Shown here piece after piece: positions 51,598 through 52,207 of a stretch of DNA of 52,207 nt. The notes under the pieces are model-generated. The model was given only the letters and a program-made list of their open reading frames with translations. It did no database searches and was not told the origin of the DNA. The DNA comes from an uncultured Synechococcus sp. (GTDB lineage: Bacteria > Cyanobacteriota > Cyanobacteriia > Phormidesmidales > Phormidesmidaceae): positions 1-52,207 of the forward strand of contig CALDSK010000076.1 in NCBI GenBank assembly GCA_937911865.1, given 5' to 3'. The stretch's first letter is position 1; every line of letters starts with the position of its first letter. The translations under genes and the position numbers were made by a program.

Positions 51598-52207
51598 GTG
51601 CTGAAAAGAGAGGAGGCGCAAGCTGCCCTTAAAGCGTTTCAGGTGGCTGACTGGGAAGCACGGCGATTGTCGGAACTAGAACAGCTGCCACCGCTGTTGG
51701 GCGCGTGGGGTAAAGCGCTGCTTCAGCTAGAAGGCAGTCGATACGAAGATGTAGGCAAAGCGGTTCGAGCGATGGATAGCTGGGCTGTGGAGGTGCGATC
51801 GCAGCTTCTAGACGTCGCCTTTGGCCCCATCAGTAGCTGGGTCGCCAAAACTTACGATCTCTTGCTAGAGCTCCCCTATCAGCAGGGCTGTGCCCGACGC
51901 TCTTTTCGCTCTTCTAACAGTCGTCATTATGCAGCTCGTCGACATAGCTGGCTAATGTCAATGCTGACCATAACGCGAGGATATGAACAGCCCGTGGAAT
52001 GGTACGCCGCTTGGGCACCTTTTCTGGGATATCGGGCGGATGCTCTGGGGCTAATGTTTGCCGCGGCTATCAATGAAGGCGGAAAAGTAGGCGATCAAGT
52101 TTTTGAGATTATTTGTGATTCGGCTAGGGGTGAGCACGATATTGGCAGTATGGGACGCCATGTGACTAGAGCGTTGCTGGTTGCCAATAGGCCCGAGGGC
52201 TGGCAGC
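51598..52207 (+). CDS. DUF5724/MolR-like large protein, N-terminal part (cut by window edge)
   Basis: The frame is open from GTG 51598 to the window end (203 residues), with GGAG upstream at 51585-51588. It is helix-rich, consistent with HEAT-like repeats. The segment FAAAINEGGKVGDQVFEIIC followed by GEHDIGSMGRHVTRALLVAN and RPEGWQ resembles what I recall of DUF5724 proteins, large partners of MoxR-ATPase/VWA gene sets. The family name is from memory. The rest lies beyond the window. Confidence 0.6.
   Translation, partial: MLKREEAQAALKAFQVADWEARRLSELEQLPPLLGAWGKALLQLEGSRYEDVGKAVRAMDSWAVEVRSQLLDVAFGPISSWVAKTYDLLLELPYQQGCARRSFRSSNSRHYAARRHSWLMSMLTITRGYEQPVEWYAAWAPFLGYRADALGLMFAAAINEGGKVGDQVFEIICDSARGEHDIGSMGRHVTRALLVANRPEGWQ

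Overview
The window is chromosomal DNA from a cyanobacterium. The evidence is a carboxysome shell gene facing an ndhF3-ndhD3-cupA CO2-uptake operon, a CtaA-type copper ATPase, plastoquinone-type chorismate lyase, the DUF502-nusB-ftsY cluster, and very frequent GCGATCGC (HIP1) octamers. Gene content and many Uma2/EQEKARA-type low-complexity tails fit a filamentous or Leptolyngbya-like lineage, but I cannot name the species. There are no prophage genes, transposases or CRISPR arrays.

Layout. 1-5910: ccmK (leaving the window) and the divergent inducible CO2-hydration NDH-1 operon, separated by a 0.94-kb structured control region. 6013-15329: an SLH-domain serine-hydrolase-like protein, ctaA, a Crp/Fnr regulator, an unusual free-standing DALR (ArgRS anticodon-binding-like) protein, a CDF cation transporter and chorismate lyase. 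15501-25216: tRNA-Leu(GAG), accC, a BON-like protein, the minus-strand run ispF, trmD, TPR protein and sigma-70-like factor, then a VOC-like protein, lgt, cobM and an overlapping membrane protein. 25361-35708: M3 oligopeptidase, diguanylate cyclase, mgtE, DUF502-nusB-ftsY and a Uma2 nuclease. 35785-47416: YciI, ureidoglycolate-lyase-like, class V aminotransferase, a degenerate histidine kinase, an alpha/beta-hydrolase-like protein, ilvB, an FtsL-like membrane protein followed by ftsI, and an FGGY gluconokinase. 47472-52207: three tandem secreted paralogues sharing a C-terminal RINAG module, then the start of an operon whose second gene looks like a DUF5724/MolR-type protein and runs off the edge.

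Most genes are housekeeping. Three points are most likely to be new. First, many gene 3' ends carry short tandem duplications, often of the segment that contains the stop codon itself, each locus with its own sequence. Second, the three RINAG secreted paralogues. Third, the truncated right-edge operon. Smaller points are a probable FtsL-like gene upstream of ftsI, a histidine kinase with an eroded ATPase domain, a diguanylate cyclase with a degenerate receiver, a CDF transporter lacking a canonical metal ligand, and hairpins that contain stop codons.
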